From the NCBI GenBank assembly GCA_021234155.1, contig JAJEKV010000010.1, positions 6,860,871 through 6,924,870 of the forward strand: a stretch of DNA of 64,000 bases, written 5' to 3'. The DNA comes from Isoetes taiwanensis. Taxonomy: Eukaryota; Streptophyta; Lycopodiopsida; Isoetales; Isoetaceae. This document shows positions 20,215 to 31,667 of the stretch, in pieces; positions within the stretch are counted from its first letter, which is position 1, and each line of letters begins with the position of its first letter. The position numbers and the translations under genes are program-made. The notes beneath the pieces are model-generated. The model saw nothing but the letters and a program-made list of their open reading frames with translations, made no database searches and was not told the origin of the DNA.

Positions 20215-20965
20215 ACGAAGCAAAAAGGGACACTGGGAAATAGGAAGAGGAAAAATGTGGGAAAAGGAGAAAAAAGGAAAGGAAAAAGGACGCGAAAAAA
20301 GGGGAAGAGAAAAGGGAGGGAAGAAGGAAAAGCGAAAGGGAAAAGAAAAAAGTAGGGAAATCGAGAAAGGGAAGGGAAAAGGGCATAAAGAAAACTAGAA
20401 GAGGGAATGGCGGGAAAAGAGAAGGGAAAAGGGAAGGTACGGAAAAAAGGAAAGGGAAAAAAACAAAGGAGGGGGAAAGGGAAGGAAAAAAGGCACAAAA
20501 ATAAAGGGAAGAGAAAAAGGGCACTGAAGAAAAGGAGAAGAAAAAAAAGGTGGGGAAAAGGGATATGGAGAAACGAAAAGGGGAGGACGAGGAAGCGAAA
20601 AGGGACACTGGAAAAGAGGAAGAGGAAAAAACTGGGGAAAGGAGAAAAAAGGAAGGGACAAATGACCCGAAAAAAGGGGAAGAGCAAAAGGGAGGGAAAA
20701 AGGAAAAGTGAAAGGGAAAAGAAAAATGGTGGGGAAAGCGAGAAGGGAAGAAAAAAGGACATACAGAAAACTGGAAGAGGAAATGGGGGAAAAGAGAAGG
20801 GAAAAAAAAAGGAAGAGGGAAAGTGCGAGGAAAGGAGTAAAGGGAAGGTACGGAAAAAAGAAGGGGAAAAGAACAAAGGAGGGGAAAGGGAAGGAAAAAA
20901 GGCACAAAAATAAAGGGAATGGAAAAAAAGACACCGAAAAAAAAGGAGAAGAAAAAAAGGTGGAG
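20215..20965 (+). repeat. Two ~373-bp tandem purine-rich units inside Helitron copy 2
   Basis: Sequence from about 20215 recurs from about 20588 (shared landmarks: GAAGCAAAAAGGGACACTGG, AGGCACAAAAATAAAGGGAA, AAAGGGATATGG). The purine tract therefore grew partly by duplication of large units, not only by simple-repeat slippage. Confidence 0.65.
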
Positions 20966-21399
20966 AAAAGGGATATGGGAAAAGGGAAAGAGAAAAGGAA
21001 AGGGAAAAGGAAAAAGAGAGGAAGAGGGGGGAATGGAAGGGAAAAAGGGAAAGAGGAGAGGGGAAGGGGAAAGGGACAAGGAAGTGAAGCGAAGGGGCGG
21101 GGAGGAGAGGGGAGAGGAGAAAAGGAAAAGGAAAAAAGGAAGGGAAATGGGGAGGAGAATAAAAGAAATAAGAGAAAAATAAGGGTAAAATAGAAATGGG
21201 AGGGAAGGGAACAAAAAGAAAGAGAAAAACAGAAAAAGGGAAAAGCATGGAATAGAAAAATAGAAAAGGAAGAAAAAAAGGAAAAGGGGGTGGATAAATG
21301 ATGAAAGAGGAAAAAGAAAAGGGCATACAAAAATGAGAGAAAAGAGAATTTGAGATTAGAAAAATAAAAATATTGAAGGGGAAAACAAAAAAAGGGAAA

Positions 21400-21421
21400 A
21401 GGAAGGAAGGAAGGAAGGAAG
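21400..21421 (+). repeat. (GGAA)n microsatellite
   Basis: About five tandem GGAA units within the purine tract of Helitron copy 2. Confidence 0.85.
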
Positions 21422-21904
21422 TATATTTTTACGTCGCACCACAAAGGCAGCGTCACGAAGGACATGCGACCACAAGTACAAAGAAAACAAAAATACATTG
21501 CATGGGCCGAAGCCCGTGAGCACCATGGCCCGGATTAAAAAACCCCACTGGGGAAAAACCGTTGGAAGATGGTAGCATTCAATGGAAAAGGAAAAAAAGG
21601 TAAATAGTGGAAAAGGGAAAAGGGAAAAATAAAAAATAAAAAATAAAATCATGGAAAAGAAAAGAGAAAAAGAAATAAGGAAGGAAAAGTGAAAATGTGG
21701 CCAAATCCTCTTAATTGTGTGATTTTAAGACGTAAATTAATTTAACAATTTGCTCCAGAGTGTATCATTTACAGTTCCTAGCTATGTCCAGCAACGCTGG
21801 ACTCCATTTCTAGTAAATCATGCGGTCATTTACATCCCTATGCGCCTTGCATCGGTGCACATGGTAGCAAGCGTACGAGCTATGCTCCTCTTCTCAGAGA
21901 ATGA

Positions 21905-22375
21905 ATTGCGAAAATACTGCCATGTAGGGAGCACGCGTTCCTTTCTCATGCAAAATTGACCGTGTAACTTGGTCCCTAGGGTAATTTCGCCATTCCGGAC
22001 AACGTGGCGAAGTCGAATCTCCGTTCCGAGGCCTCCACGATAGCCCAAACGACAAAACACTTCGGTTTCTACACGGTCGCCCGCAGGACGCTCTGCAGTT
22101 TGATAAGTTCCCCCAGACCAATCTTGGATTTTTCGGACCTGCCCGAAGCAGGGCCCATAAATGAAGGATTCAACGGTCGGATAGGGGAACCGAGCTCCGG
22201 GAGGGTGGTCATTAGCGTGCGGCCCCCTGGGGGAGTGCTGCTAGGAAAGGCTGCCTCGGGAACTTTTTTGGGTCCCGCCTCCTGGGGTCCTTGCTCTCCC
22301 CTCCTGTGATGAGGCGTTGCAAGGTCCTGGCCTTGTTTGACTTGGGGAAGGGTCTCAGCTCAGCTGCCCAACAAC
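21905..22375 (+). repeat. Foldback-family segment B
   Basis: Clear similarity to 49860-50300, the outer part of the right arm of the 2-kb foldback: shared TACTGCCATGTAG, AACTTGGTCCCTAGGGTA, CAAAACACTT, TTTGATAAGTTC and CCTGGCC-TT-GA-TTGGGGAAGGG blocks. It holds no gene. It lies upstream of segment A, the reverse of the order inside the foldback arm. Confidence 0.75.
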
Positions 22376-22559
22376 GGGCTGCACAGATCGCTCTAATGCT
22401 AACCCCTTGATCGAAACCTCGTCCGAAAATTTGGAAAATTGGCCTGTATACTGGTGATGACTTAGGAAGCCAGCTGGCAAAAAATCGGAATTTAATTCTG
22501 TGCTATGCATTAATTACGAATTTATGGATGCCTTGCAACTACAAAAGCGGCCCTCGACT

Positions 22560-22990
22560 TTGGATTGCCACATCAGAAGGAGGGCAGATCTAAACTCTAT
22601 TCCGCCAGTTCTTCTTGCTTCGTGTTCCCAAGTGCAGCCTCTCGGCCAGGTCCCAAGTGCAAAGGACCCAAACTCGGCCCCCAAAACGCAAACCCTCCAA
22701 GAACCTGGCAACTCACAGGTTTACATTTCGGAGGCCCTATCCTTGTCAGATTCGTCCAGGACCTTGCGCCGCGTCTTGAAGTATGGGGGGGTGTCCAGGC
22801 CAGAGCACGGACCCTAAAAACCCCCCAGAAGAAGCTTGCCCCAAAAGTCCTCTCCTGAAGGCCTTGGCGACTGACGGGCAAGCTCCCCTATCCGAAACCG
22901 TGATTTGGCTCTTCCATTGGGACCAAAGCATCGATATTACCCTGGGGACCAAGTTTTGTGGCCAGAAGACCACTCATGTTCACCCACAGA
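22560..22990 (+). repeat. Foldback-family segment A
   Basis: Similar to 49430-49830, the inner part of the foldback right arm: shared CCAAGTGCA, AACCTxGCAA, GGTTTACxTTTCGGAGGC, GTCAGATTCG, CCCCAAAxGTCCTCT and ATTACCCTxGxGACCAAGTTT blocks. Same orientation as segment B but in swapped order. Confidence 0.75.
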
Positions 22991-23032
22991 AGAAATGACA
23001 TTTTGACGTCGCGGGGACGTCGCATGCGACGT

Positions 23033-23255
23033 ATTTTGTTATAGCGACGTCATTTACAGTATTTTTTATTTTAGTATGTGACATGTTTGATCCTGGGGCA
23101 TGTTTGAGCCTAGAGGCAATGCTTGAGCATAAGAGGCTTGTTTGAACCTAGATGGCATGTTCGACCCTAAGGGAAATGCAACGCCTACACGTGGTATTTT
23201 GTTATTGCGACGTCATATACAATATTTTTTATTTTAGTATGTGACCTGTTTGATC
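23033..23255 (+). repeat. ~65-bp direct duplication at minisatellite start
   Basis: GTATTTTGTTATAGCGACGTC onward (about 23033) recurs with few changes near 23194, including TATTTTTTATTTTAGTATGTGAC. A palindromic GACGTCGCATGCGACGT lies just before the first copy. The two copies are embedded in the 19-bp minisatellite. Confidence 0.7.
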
Positions 23256-23480
23256 CCAGGTCGCATATTTGAGTCACACGTCATGTTTGAGCCTAGTTGA
23301 CCATGTTTGACGTAAGTGGCATATTTTAGCCACGTGTAATGTTTGAGCCTAGGTGGCAACATGTATTTTTTTCTCTAGTTTATGTGGCATATATTTGATC
23401 TTTCATTGGAGCCTAGGTGGCATGTTCGAGTCTAGGGGCAATGCTTGAGCCTATGTGGCTTCTTTGAGCCCATGTTGCAC
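23075..23480 (+). repeat. Minisatellite array (19-bp family)
   Basis: Degenerate tandem copies of GGCATGTTTGAGCCTAGGT-type units, the same family as 50570-52395. It directly follows the foldback-family segments, as the large array follows the complete foldback. Confidence 0.8.
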
Positions 23481-24720
23481 CCGTTCTTTCCTCCGATATA
23501 ATGTATACCAAAAAAAAAAAGAGGAGGAGGGGGAGAGAGAAAAAAGAATTGAATCGAATGGGTTTTTATCGCACACGAAGACCAATAGACATAGCCTTTC
23601 AGAAGGATTGCATTGAGGATGTGCATAACATTAGGCATATAGAATTCAATGATCGTCTCCTCTGGGTGCTAACTAGGAGTCGTCATTGTTATCATTGCCA
23701 ACATTTTTATCAAAATGCATGAAGTACATCTGTATTGCGTGGAATTGCTCTAGTGTATAAGATGATGCATGAGAGCTGGTGGTCCAACCTCTTGATGCTC
23801 GTTTTCGGGTAAGTCTAAATGCCTTGATCTGCCAGAGAGCTCTTCAGACGTTATTGACTCCTCTAGAACAACACCTTGGAATATTGGGCGTCCCCTCGGT
23901 GTAGTTTGTATGATAAATCACCATGTTGGGTCTTGTCGATCGATAAGTAAAAAAATCTGGTCAAAGAAGCTGGACGTGAGATTGATATTGATGGTCTAAA
24001 TTTTGAAGTTGGATATGTATATGTGTGTTCCTGTTCATAGTTGTCTGGAAGGACAAGCGTCTCACTACCAGGGTACAGTTTGCTAGAGTTGACAGCGAAA
24101 AAGCCACTTGTTCTATCATACTTTACTGTAGGCCTGGCCCCCTTAATTGAAGGTCAAACCAATCGACATCGAATATGAAGGTCTTGAAATTGCCACCAAC
24201 ATCCACCTTCATTATAGTCTTTAACTCCCGACACAATCACAGGTGGCTTCCTGACGATTACGATTGGCAACACTTGATTGAAACTCCATCGTGAATGATG
24301 CCATGACTCCGCAGTTAGAAGTCTTCCTGTGTATGTCAAGAGAACCATTAGAGTTTTTTTGGGATCACTTATTGTCCCAACCTCGATGCCAACATGGAAA
24401 TCGCGCGACCAATGAGAATGCGAGTGCGTATAGCCTTTTCTTCATCCATGCCTGCCTTCCCATGCCAGGTGTCGTCAAGGTACAGGTTCGGCATTATCCT
24501 TACCTACATGCCCTGGAGGTTTGGTGGGCAGGAAGCAATAATTACAAATTATTCCCGCCCTAAATTACCGCCCAAATGTTGGGGTGTCTATAAGTACCTT
24601 CCCCCCCCTCCTCAACGGCCCGTCTTTTCGCGCCTCTCCATCCAGGTTTGCTAATGCTTTCAATCCTTCTAGTTCTGCGAGCTCTAATTCAGACTGTTTG
24701 ATCTAATTATTTTGCCAGTT
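23481..24720. other. No gene supported
   Basis: An A-rich stretch (23508-23540) and several short frames are present. The minus-strand frame 24154-24348 has balanced composition but no recognised domain. A C-rich tract sits at about 24600-24610. I cannot assign anything else. Confidence 0.35.
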
Positions 24721-24728
24721 CATTTCAG

Positions 24729-25913
24729 ATGGCGATTACCTCTGTCATAGTTGAGAACGATTTTGGTTGCTTCAATATATTTCTTGGAAGCTTCATTACA
24801 ATCCGATTGCCACTCAGAGGTCCTCACGGGGTGATCAAAGGCAGGAGAAATGTTATTTCATGCCATTGGAAGGCTATTGTTGTCGGGTTCGAGGTGAGAG
24901 GGGAAGTATATATCAAGGTCAGACACCTATACACACCAACAGACATGGGCAAAGAAAAGATAAGATCTCGACGTACTTTCCCTGAGCTTCGTGCTAATTG
25001 TGAATTTCATTATATCTGTGCTAATCCGTCATTCATTATATTTTGAAGAAATCAACTAATTGGGTTTCTGGTATCTCAGGACTCTGTATTTCCGATGTGC
25101 TGGACCTGGAACCATCGAGTTATATCACAAGCATCTTTCGTGCTTTCTATTATGATATTGGATCCTTGCTGTTTGAAGGTCAAACAGAACTGCAGCTGCG
25201 GGAAAGGGGGATTTGGTTCTTAAGATATGAGTATTATCCTCAGAAAGGCAAAATTGTGGACTTACCATTGCCCCCATTATCACAGCTAGTTTCTTGCCAA
25301 GCTGAAATTGTCACAAGAAATTTTCAGTGCTTTTAAGGAGAAAGGTGGAGTCTGTGGACACATGAAAGTAAATGTACCCATCGATATGTTTATTGCGTTG
25401 TTTAAGAATGTAGAGAATGTCAAGAAGACATCAAAAATGTTTACTGTAAATGATTGTCAGTTGTTTCTGGATGACATTTTATGTGATGAATGGTCATCCC
25501 GTCTGCATGAAGGAGTTGAGAAGGTAGATTGCAGGATAAAGAAAGAAAGCGTTCGAATCAGGTATTGTATTCGAAAACAAACAGTTTACATTACCTTCAA
25601 ATACAGAAGATGGAGGGAAGTAAAAGAAGGGAGCAGATGGACGTGGGTTCCGATGGAACAAGACGATGCTGATGGTACCCATTCTGCAGTCATTGACATT
25701 TCTATCTTTAAAAGTGGTCAATTGTTTAAAACCTTAAAAGTCGAAGAAGCATGGTCTTTATTTGATGTAAGAATTATTTTGGAATCAGAATGTGACTTAA
25801 ACTTCTTCCATTTTTTGGTGGATCGTGTCAAGGTAGGAAAACGTAGGGAAGAGGTGTATACAACAAAGCTCTGTATTCCTCCTGTTGTACTTTCCTTAAG
25901 TGAAAACAGTTAA
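24729..25913 (+). pseudogene. Unknown protein, broken into three frames
   Basis: Three consecutive coding-like frames on the plus strand: 24729-25046 (starts ATG, after TTTCAG), 25043-25336 and 25308-25913. They abut or overlap by a few codons, as expected if 1-2 nt indels, or missed short introns, split one protein of about 395 residues. Composition is balanced, with many aromatic residues (YYDIGSLLFEGQ, RIRYCIRKQTVYITFKYRRW, FFHFLVDRVKVGKR). No domain, signal peptide or membrane segment is recognised. The stop at 25913 is followed 290 bp later by a 24-bp palindrome repeat. Function unknown; a decayed host gene or mobile-element protein are both possible. Confidence 0.4.
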
Positions 25914-26202
25914 ACAAATAAATAACAATGGTGTTACTGGGTTCAAATCCCAGTGTTGTTTGCCAATAACTTATATCCTTTTGCAAAGTCGACACCGCGG
26001 GCCACCGTCGGCGAAACATGTGGAGTTTGTGTAGTCGGTGTTGTGTAGTTTAGCATCGCCACCCGCGGTCTGCGACCACCATCTGTGCTGAAGAAGAAGG
26101 GTAGGTCATAACTACAATGGTAGCCTTGTATTTTGTTAACAATGGTAGCCTTGTAGTATGTTTTTTAGTTAACTTAATTTTGGCCTTTTTTTTGGGCAAA
26201 AT

Positions 26203-26280
26203 ATCGCACCGTGGCCACGGTGCGAAGAACATATTGTTGCCTTTGGCGTTTATGTTTGTTTAAGCACCGTGTACGGTCTG
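26203..26280 (+). repeat. Single 24-bp palindrome plus a degenerate partner
   Basis: A palindrome with half-site TCGCACCGTGG and its reverse complement sits at 26203-26226. A degenerate copy (AAGCACCGTGTACGGTCTG) begins 58 bp later. Two more diverged candidates occur at about 25988 and 26056. Same family as 36997, 60094 and 63738. Confidence 0.7.
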
Positions 26281-26349
26281 ACATATTCCTCATCGGGGCA
26301 CTTAGAGATTTTAGTTTGTGAGCTCGCGAGGCACTTACATGGGCGTCGG

Positions 26350-27290
26350 TTTTATTGCACTAAAGGAGGCTACAATTCCGCCATGTCAAACGGCGGTCGA
26401 GAAAGCTTGGGAACAGTTCGCATAGAATAGTTCGGGCATAGTTTTGGCGGCGCCTCCCGAATATGTCCACATACACTCGGGTTCGATTGTCTCTTCTCCG
26501 CGTTATGCGAGGCCTTCGTGTTCCACCTACACCACGACAACTTTCGGCACCGGCCTCCCACGTGGAAGGTCGCCATTGTTGTTCCACGCTAAGCCATATC
26601 ATGCGAGGGCTGCAACCACGACCCTTTGAATTTACTCCACCAGGAATCCCCAACTCAAGATCCGAGAACCACCAATTTTCTCTGCGGAACATCCGCAAAA
26701 TGTTTTCTCTATTGGTAATCTTTCTTTAGGAACCCCGGTACCACCTTCCACCTTTGTCAATTCCCCTACGGTCACGTTCCCTTAAGCACATTCCCCCACC
26801 TGCCCCCTCATTCCCCGCCATAAGCACCACATTGCACCAAGTTTTTTCGCGGCCGATTACGTACCGGTGAGCCATCAACCAAATGTTCATTTTGCACCCA
26901 ATCTGGATCAACTGCTTCCTCATGTTCAACCTAAACTTAAAAAAGTGCGCTTCAACTCATCGAACGTCGCGAAAGGTAAGGCACTCAAGTCTGTCAATGC
27001 TACCACCACGATCGGGAGCCACGACCCACGAATGCCCGCGACATGCTGCAGCACCACCACTCAACATTGCTGCTGAAGTCGACCTCCTCAACAATGTAGC
27101 GACATCTATTGCTGAGCAACAACAACCCACGGATCCACCACAACTACACCGCAATCCCTCCTGAACTTCAACAAGAACTTTGCTAAAATCAAAATTCCTC
27201 TCAGCCTTACGACTATCCTACAACTATGTCCAGCACTAATGAGAGCACATTTTACAAAACACAGATTACATTGTTAATGCGTTAGCCACA
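26350..27290 (+). other. Degenerate region, possibly gypsy gag remains
   Basis: Pro/Thr/His-rich short frames (for example 26867-27076 with basic KPKLKKVRF) lie upstream of a gypsy protease remnant in the same orientation, where a gag C-terminus and linker would be expected. No zinc knuckle is visible. Assignment is by position only. Confidence 0.3.
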
Positions 27291-27322
27291 TCAACACCCA
27301 CGGTGCATGCACCGTGGGCCAA
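27291..27322 (+). repeat. Swapped-half palindrome
   Basis: CCCACGGTGCATGCACCGTGGG uses the same half-sites as the 24-bp palindrome but in the reverse order (CCACGGTGC then GCACCGTGG). Confidence 0.5.
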
Positions 27323-30300
27323 AAGGCTGTTCACCATGTTCGGTCGATGGTGGCGGTAGCGATCAATCTTATTACGATAATCTCGGGGCGACAATTGGGC
27401 ATAAAGGGGCTCCATACGCCCCTTATGACATCAAGCTTGCGAATGGCCATATCACGCGACCACAAGGAGTTACACAACCAATACCGGTCAATATTGGAGA
27501 TCTACAATTTACCATGGAATTCGGTGTTTGGAAGCGAGGAGAAGATCCGGAGATTATGAAATGTTAGTAGGGCGACCCTTTTTGAGACAAGCTAAAAGCA
27601 TTCACTCTTGGGCCCGCAGTCAACTTGTTATCACGGATGGCAAGCTCAATGCCGATGGATCGACCCGCGGGCGGATCATTTACAGAGATCACGCGAATCG
27701 ATGCGGTGACTCACGAACAAGTTTGCAACACCTATCGGTTTACAAGCCAAGGGTTTGCCACTCACGGCTTACCGAAGAATACAATCAACCATGGGAAGAC
27801 ATGGATATTGATAAAGGCATAGCAACGCTGGTTGACCCCTATTTGACACCTTGTAACAATGTCACATTGGTTCCACATGAGGAGACGGTACCCCCAGCTC
27901 CTCCTCTGTTCAAGAAGACACCACACCAACTCCTAGTGGCACGCCACTATTTTTCAAAATTGGTCAACATGAACATCACGTCCCTGTCCCTACTCGTGAG
28001 CCAGCCCACCTTTGTTCGGGATGATCAAGTCATTCCACACATTCAAACTCCTCGCAGTGACATAATTGATATTGGAACAAATCAACCAATCCGATTGGCA
28101 CGCCACCTCCACGCCCGACATTGGGGGAGCAAGCCATTGTGCTATTCAAACGTTTCAAGCACATCTTTGCTTGGAGCTACAAAGACCTCCGAGGTATCAA
28201 GAAAGAATTGGGACAACTCTCGATTCCCCACCAAGCGGATGCTAGACCCATCTAGCAGCGACGATCTGAAACTTAACCCAAACTAAAGAAAAGGTTAAAG
28301 CCGAAATTGACAAGCTTTTGGACGCCGGACTTATCTCTGAGGTCAAACATTACGAATGGGTAAGTCCTATTGTTATTGCCCTCAAACATAATGGAAAAAT
28401 TCGCGTTTGTGTGGATTATAGAAAACTCAATCAAGCCCGCGGACCGGGATCATTTCCCTCTCCCTTCACCGGATCAAGTGTTGGAAGATGTAGCGAGCCA
28501 CGAGATGTACTCCTTCATGGACGGCTTCTCGGTTATAATCAAATATCCATTCGAGAAGAAGATCAACTAAAGACTACCTTCACTACTCCATGGGGTACCT
28601 TTGCTTACAAAGTCGTTCCTTTTGGATTGTCAAACTCACCATCCACATTTCAACGCATTATGCTTTGTTTTCAAGAGTACATGCAAGTTCATCCCTTTCT
28701 GCAAGTCTTTCGGGATGACTTCTCCACTTACACCCACGTTATGGACCATTTGGTAAAACTTGAACTAGTTTTTCAACGCCGTGATGAATCCGGCATTAGC
28801 CTCAATCCGGAAAAGTGCACCTACGTGTCACCTCGGGTGTACTTCTAGGACATGTCGTGAGTCGACCGCGATTACAACGGACCCAACCAAAATCAGGCGT
28901 GTCATCGAGCATATCCACTGCGAATATCAAGGACACACGTTCCTTTCTTGGCAAAGTCAACTTCTATGCCACCTTTATTCCGCATTGGCACATTGCCGAT
29001 CCAATTCACAAACCCGACCGAAATCCATACACATGGACTTGGACATCTGATGCAAATCAAGCTTTTAAAGAACTCAAAGTCAAGCTCACGAAGCCCCGTG
29101 CTAGTACCACCTCAATGGGACAAACCATTTCATGTCCATGTTGATGTTTCGGGCTTTGCGATTGAGCTGTTCTAGCTCAAGAGTATGCACCAAATCAGGA
29201 CAAGCCCATCGATACGCCAAAGAAAACTCAATCCTGCCGAAGCAACTATTCGCCACGGAAAGGGAAGCCCTTGGCCTTATCTTTTTTATTGTACAACGCT
29301 TTCGACACTATCTTCTTGGTAGTCAAATTAAACTTTTATGTGGATCATCAAGCTCTTCTATATTTAATCAATAAGCCAAACCCCACGGGCGAATTGCTCG
29401 ATGGATATTGATATTGCAAGAGTTTGCCCTTTTGACATTATTCACAAGCCGGGGCCGCGCTCACGGTCCCAGACTATCTTTCCACGCATACACCGGGATG
29501 ATCCCTGGAAGGAGTTCCACGATGCCCTTCGGATGCTCAAGCTTTCCTGGTCAACGCCACGCCTCATTGGTACCACGACTATCAACGCTTTCTCCTCCGC
29601 AAGGCGCACTCCGTCCAAGTGACCCCACTCTCTCGGAAAGACAACTTCTGCATAAACAACAATTCCTTCCGAAGTCACGAGATTATCGATGGTTGCTGGC
29701 CATCTCTATAAATGTGGCAAAGACAATGTGCTCGACGATGTGTTCTTCCTCCACGAAGTCCCCGATCTAGTCAAACAAGCCCACGAAGGACTTGGCGTGG
29801 TCATTTCAGCGTGAGACAACACGCAAGGAAACTCCTCCTTGCCGGGTATTCTTATTACGCTTTTCAAAGATGCTCACAAATACACACGCCGTGTGATGTT
29901 TGTCGAGGGCTGGTAGACCCACGGCCCGTGGCCTTTCGCCGCTCCGCCAATATGCGCGCCTCTCCCTTTGCCAAATGGGGTATGGATTTTGTTGGTCCCA
30001 TGGACCCACCAGCAATCAACACTAGGGCACGCTACATTCTAGTCTTCACGGACTATGCAACCAAATGGGCTAGGCGTGTGCTCTACTACGACAACACGGC
30101 TTCTAATGTACACTAAGGTTTCTCTACAAGAACATCATCACAGCGATTTGGATGTCCCTTAGAATTAGTTAGTGATCGTGGAGTTCATTTCATCAATCAC
30201 ACTATTCTTGAACTCACTAACTATCCGCACATTCATCACGGAAAAAGCACGCCTTACTATCCCCCTGGTAATGGTTGGCTTGGCTGAAAGCACAAACAAG

Positions 30301-30720
30301 GTGCTTATCCACATTCTGAAGAAGATTTGTGATCCTACAAGAAAAGATTGGCAAGATAAGTTACCTACGGTTTTATGGGCTTACAATACAACATACAAAG
30401 TAGCAACCGGTCAAACACCTTTTAGACTTGTGTATGGCCAAGAGGCTCTTATGCCTTTTGAGTTCATTTACCCTCACTCAAATTTCAGTTAGCAAATGAA
30501 CATAATCCATCGGCAGACTTTGCAAGAACGAGTTTATCAAGCTGGAACAACTGGATGAACTTGAAGAGATGCTTTTCTTAGACTTCAACAAGGCAAACAA
30601 CTACAAAAACAATGGCATGACAAACACATCAAAAACAAAACTTTTCAAATTGGCGACTTAGTTCTTCTTTTTACATTTCGAGATATCAACAACATCCTTG
30701 GCAAACTCAAGCTCGGATAG
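27307..30720 (+). pseudogene. Ty3/gypsy polyprotein, heavily frameshifted
   Basis: In order, in changing frames: protease region (KLANGHITRPQG, IPVNIGDLQF, then YEMLVGRPFL at about 27560); reverse transcriptase (VSPIVIALKHNGKIRVCVDYRKLN, a TTPWGTFAYKVVPFGLSNSPSTFQRIM stretch in parts, and FRDDF in place of YMDDF, 28318-28848); RNase H (LFATEREALGLIFF, FRHYLLGSQ, 29220-29400); and integrase (CDVCRG, FAKWGMDFVGPMDPP, TDYATKWA, then TVLWAYNTTYKVATGQTPFRLVYGQEA to 30480). A GPY-like tail may reach 30720. Many stops and indels make it inactive. It is on the same strand as, but a different copy from, the gypsy element at 16 kb, and it retains the domains that element has lost. Confidence 0.85.
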
Positions 30721-31660
30721 GTCGGGACCATACAAAATTTCCGAGATACCACATCACGGAGTTTTACAATTACAAGAATTGAATGGCACTCCATTTCCTA
30801 CATTAGTCAATGGATTTCGACTCAAGAAATTTCAAACCCTACAAGTAAAGATCCTTAGCTCAAGAACAAAATTTACAACAAGATACCACTTGTACAAATT
30901 TATGAGAAACACTTTTCTATTATGTACAAAATTGCCCGAAGGCTACAATTACTGTGGGATTTTTCACCCGAGCAGTCCTAAACTAAACAAAATTGGGAAA
31001 ACCCCTATCATGCTTGCTACTCGCCCTTTACTCAGGGGGCACTCCACTTTCGGAGGATCGCGGAAGCCCACACCGCGACCACTCCAAATGAGCGATCACC
31101 TCCCGGGCGATCGAGTTTATCTCGGGTTGGCGGCCGGTGCCTCCAACCAAGGATCCATAGGGATCCGGCGATTCCTGACGCCACGGGTCGGCGTCGTCCA
31201 TCTTGCATGTAATCCATCGGCGGAAGCTCACCGGACCCTGTTATCGAGTTCTCCATCTTCACGAATTTTGGTTCTTCTCGGCGAACCCAACTTCCAATTT
31301 ATAGGCGAATACCAACCCTAGCGGTTGTTCACGAAAGGTCACCTCCACGTATATTCCGTAATCATTCCCCACCGATATTTTTGTACACCGCAAACTTTTC
31401 GACTCCTCTTTTTAATATTCGACAATCGCCCGCGATTAATCACCGTCGCCATTAAAGTTTTATTCTCCGCCGGAACTCTCACGCATCTTGGTGCGAAGGC
31501 GTCTCTTGAGATTCTCAATCGTCCGCGATCTTCGACCGCGTGTCTCCCGACTCAAAAAAAAAAAAAAAAAAAAAAAACCCTTCCCAACCGTCACTTCCAC
31601 TCCTCACTTTTCACTCATACTCCCTCCGTCCTTCCGACTTAGGTACTCGGTGACCTCGAC
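30721..31660. other. Sequence after the gypsy remnant, with a poly(A) tract
   Basis: No gene is supported. A run of about 25 A lies at 31554-31578, and a CT-rich stretch follows. The A run may mark the end of a retroposed segment or be a plain homopolymer. Confidence 0.4.
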
Positions 31661-31667
31661 CTTCAAG

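Larger units (their letters stand above)
19775..21813 (+). mobile_element. Polypurine Helitron-like element, copy 2
   Basis: The 5' end CTTTATATTATAAAG (TC changed to CT) follows A. The head up to about 19915 matches the other copies (AAACCCTAATTTG, TTGCACGACTT, GTGATTGGCCATGC). Then ~1.8 kb is almost only A and G on the plus strand. The 3' end has the hairpin GTCCAGC-AAC-GCTGGAC (about 21785-21802), then TCCATTTCTAG, ending CTAG at 21813 before T. That is the Helitron 3' signature: hairpin ~11 bp before CTRR, insertion between A and T. No protein is encoded; long frames here are translations of purine runs. Confidence 0.8.

Noticed and set aside
19835-21326. 459- and 419-codon minus-strand frames
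   Set aside because: They are by-products of the polypurine interior of Helitron copy 2, lacking stops because stop codons need T on the purine strand.
25937-25953. tRNA gene suggested by a perfect T-arm (CTGGGTTCAAATCCCAG)
   Set aside because: No A box, anticodon arm or acceptor stem is found upstream; it is probably a chance palindrome or a 3' tRNA remnant.
27307-30720. Endogenous pararetrovirus
   Set aside because: An integrase with zinc-binding and GPY-type context follows RNase H, and there is no movement-protein-like domain, so Ty3/gypsy is the better fit.
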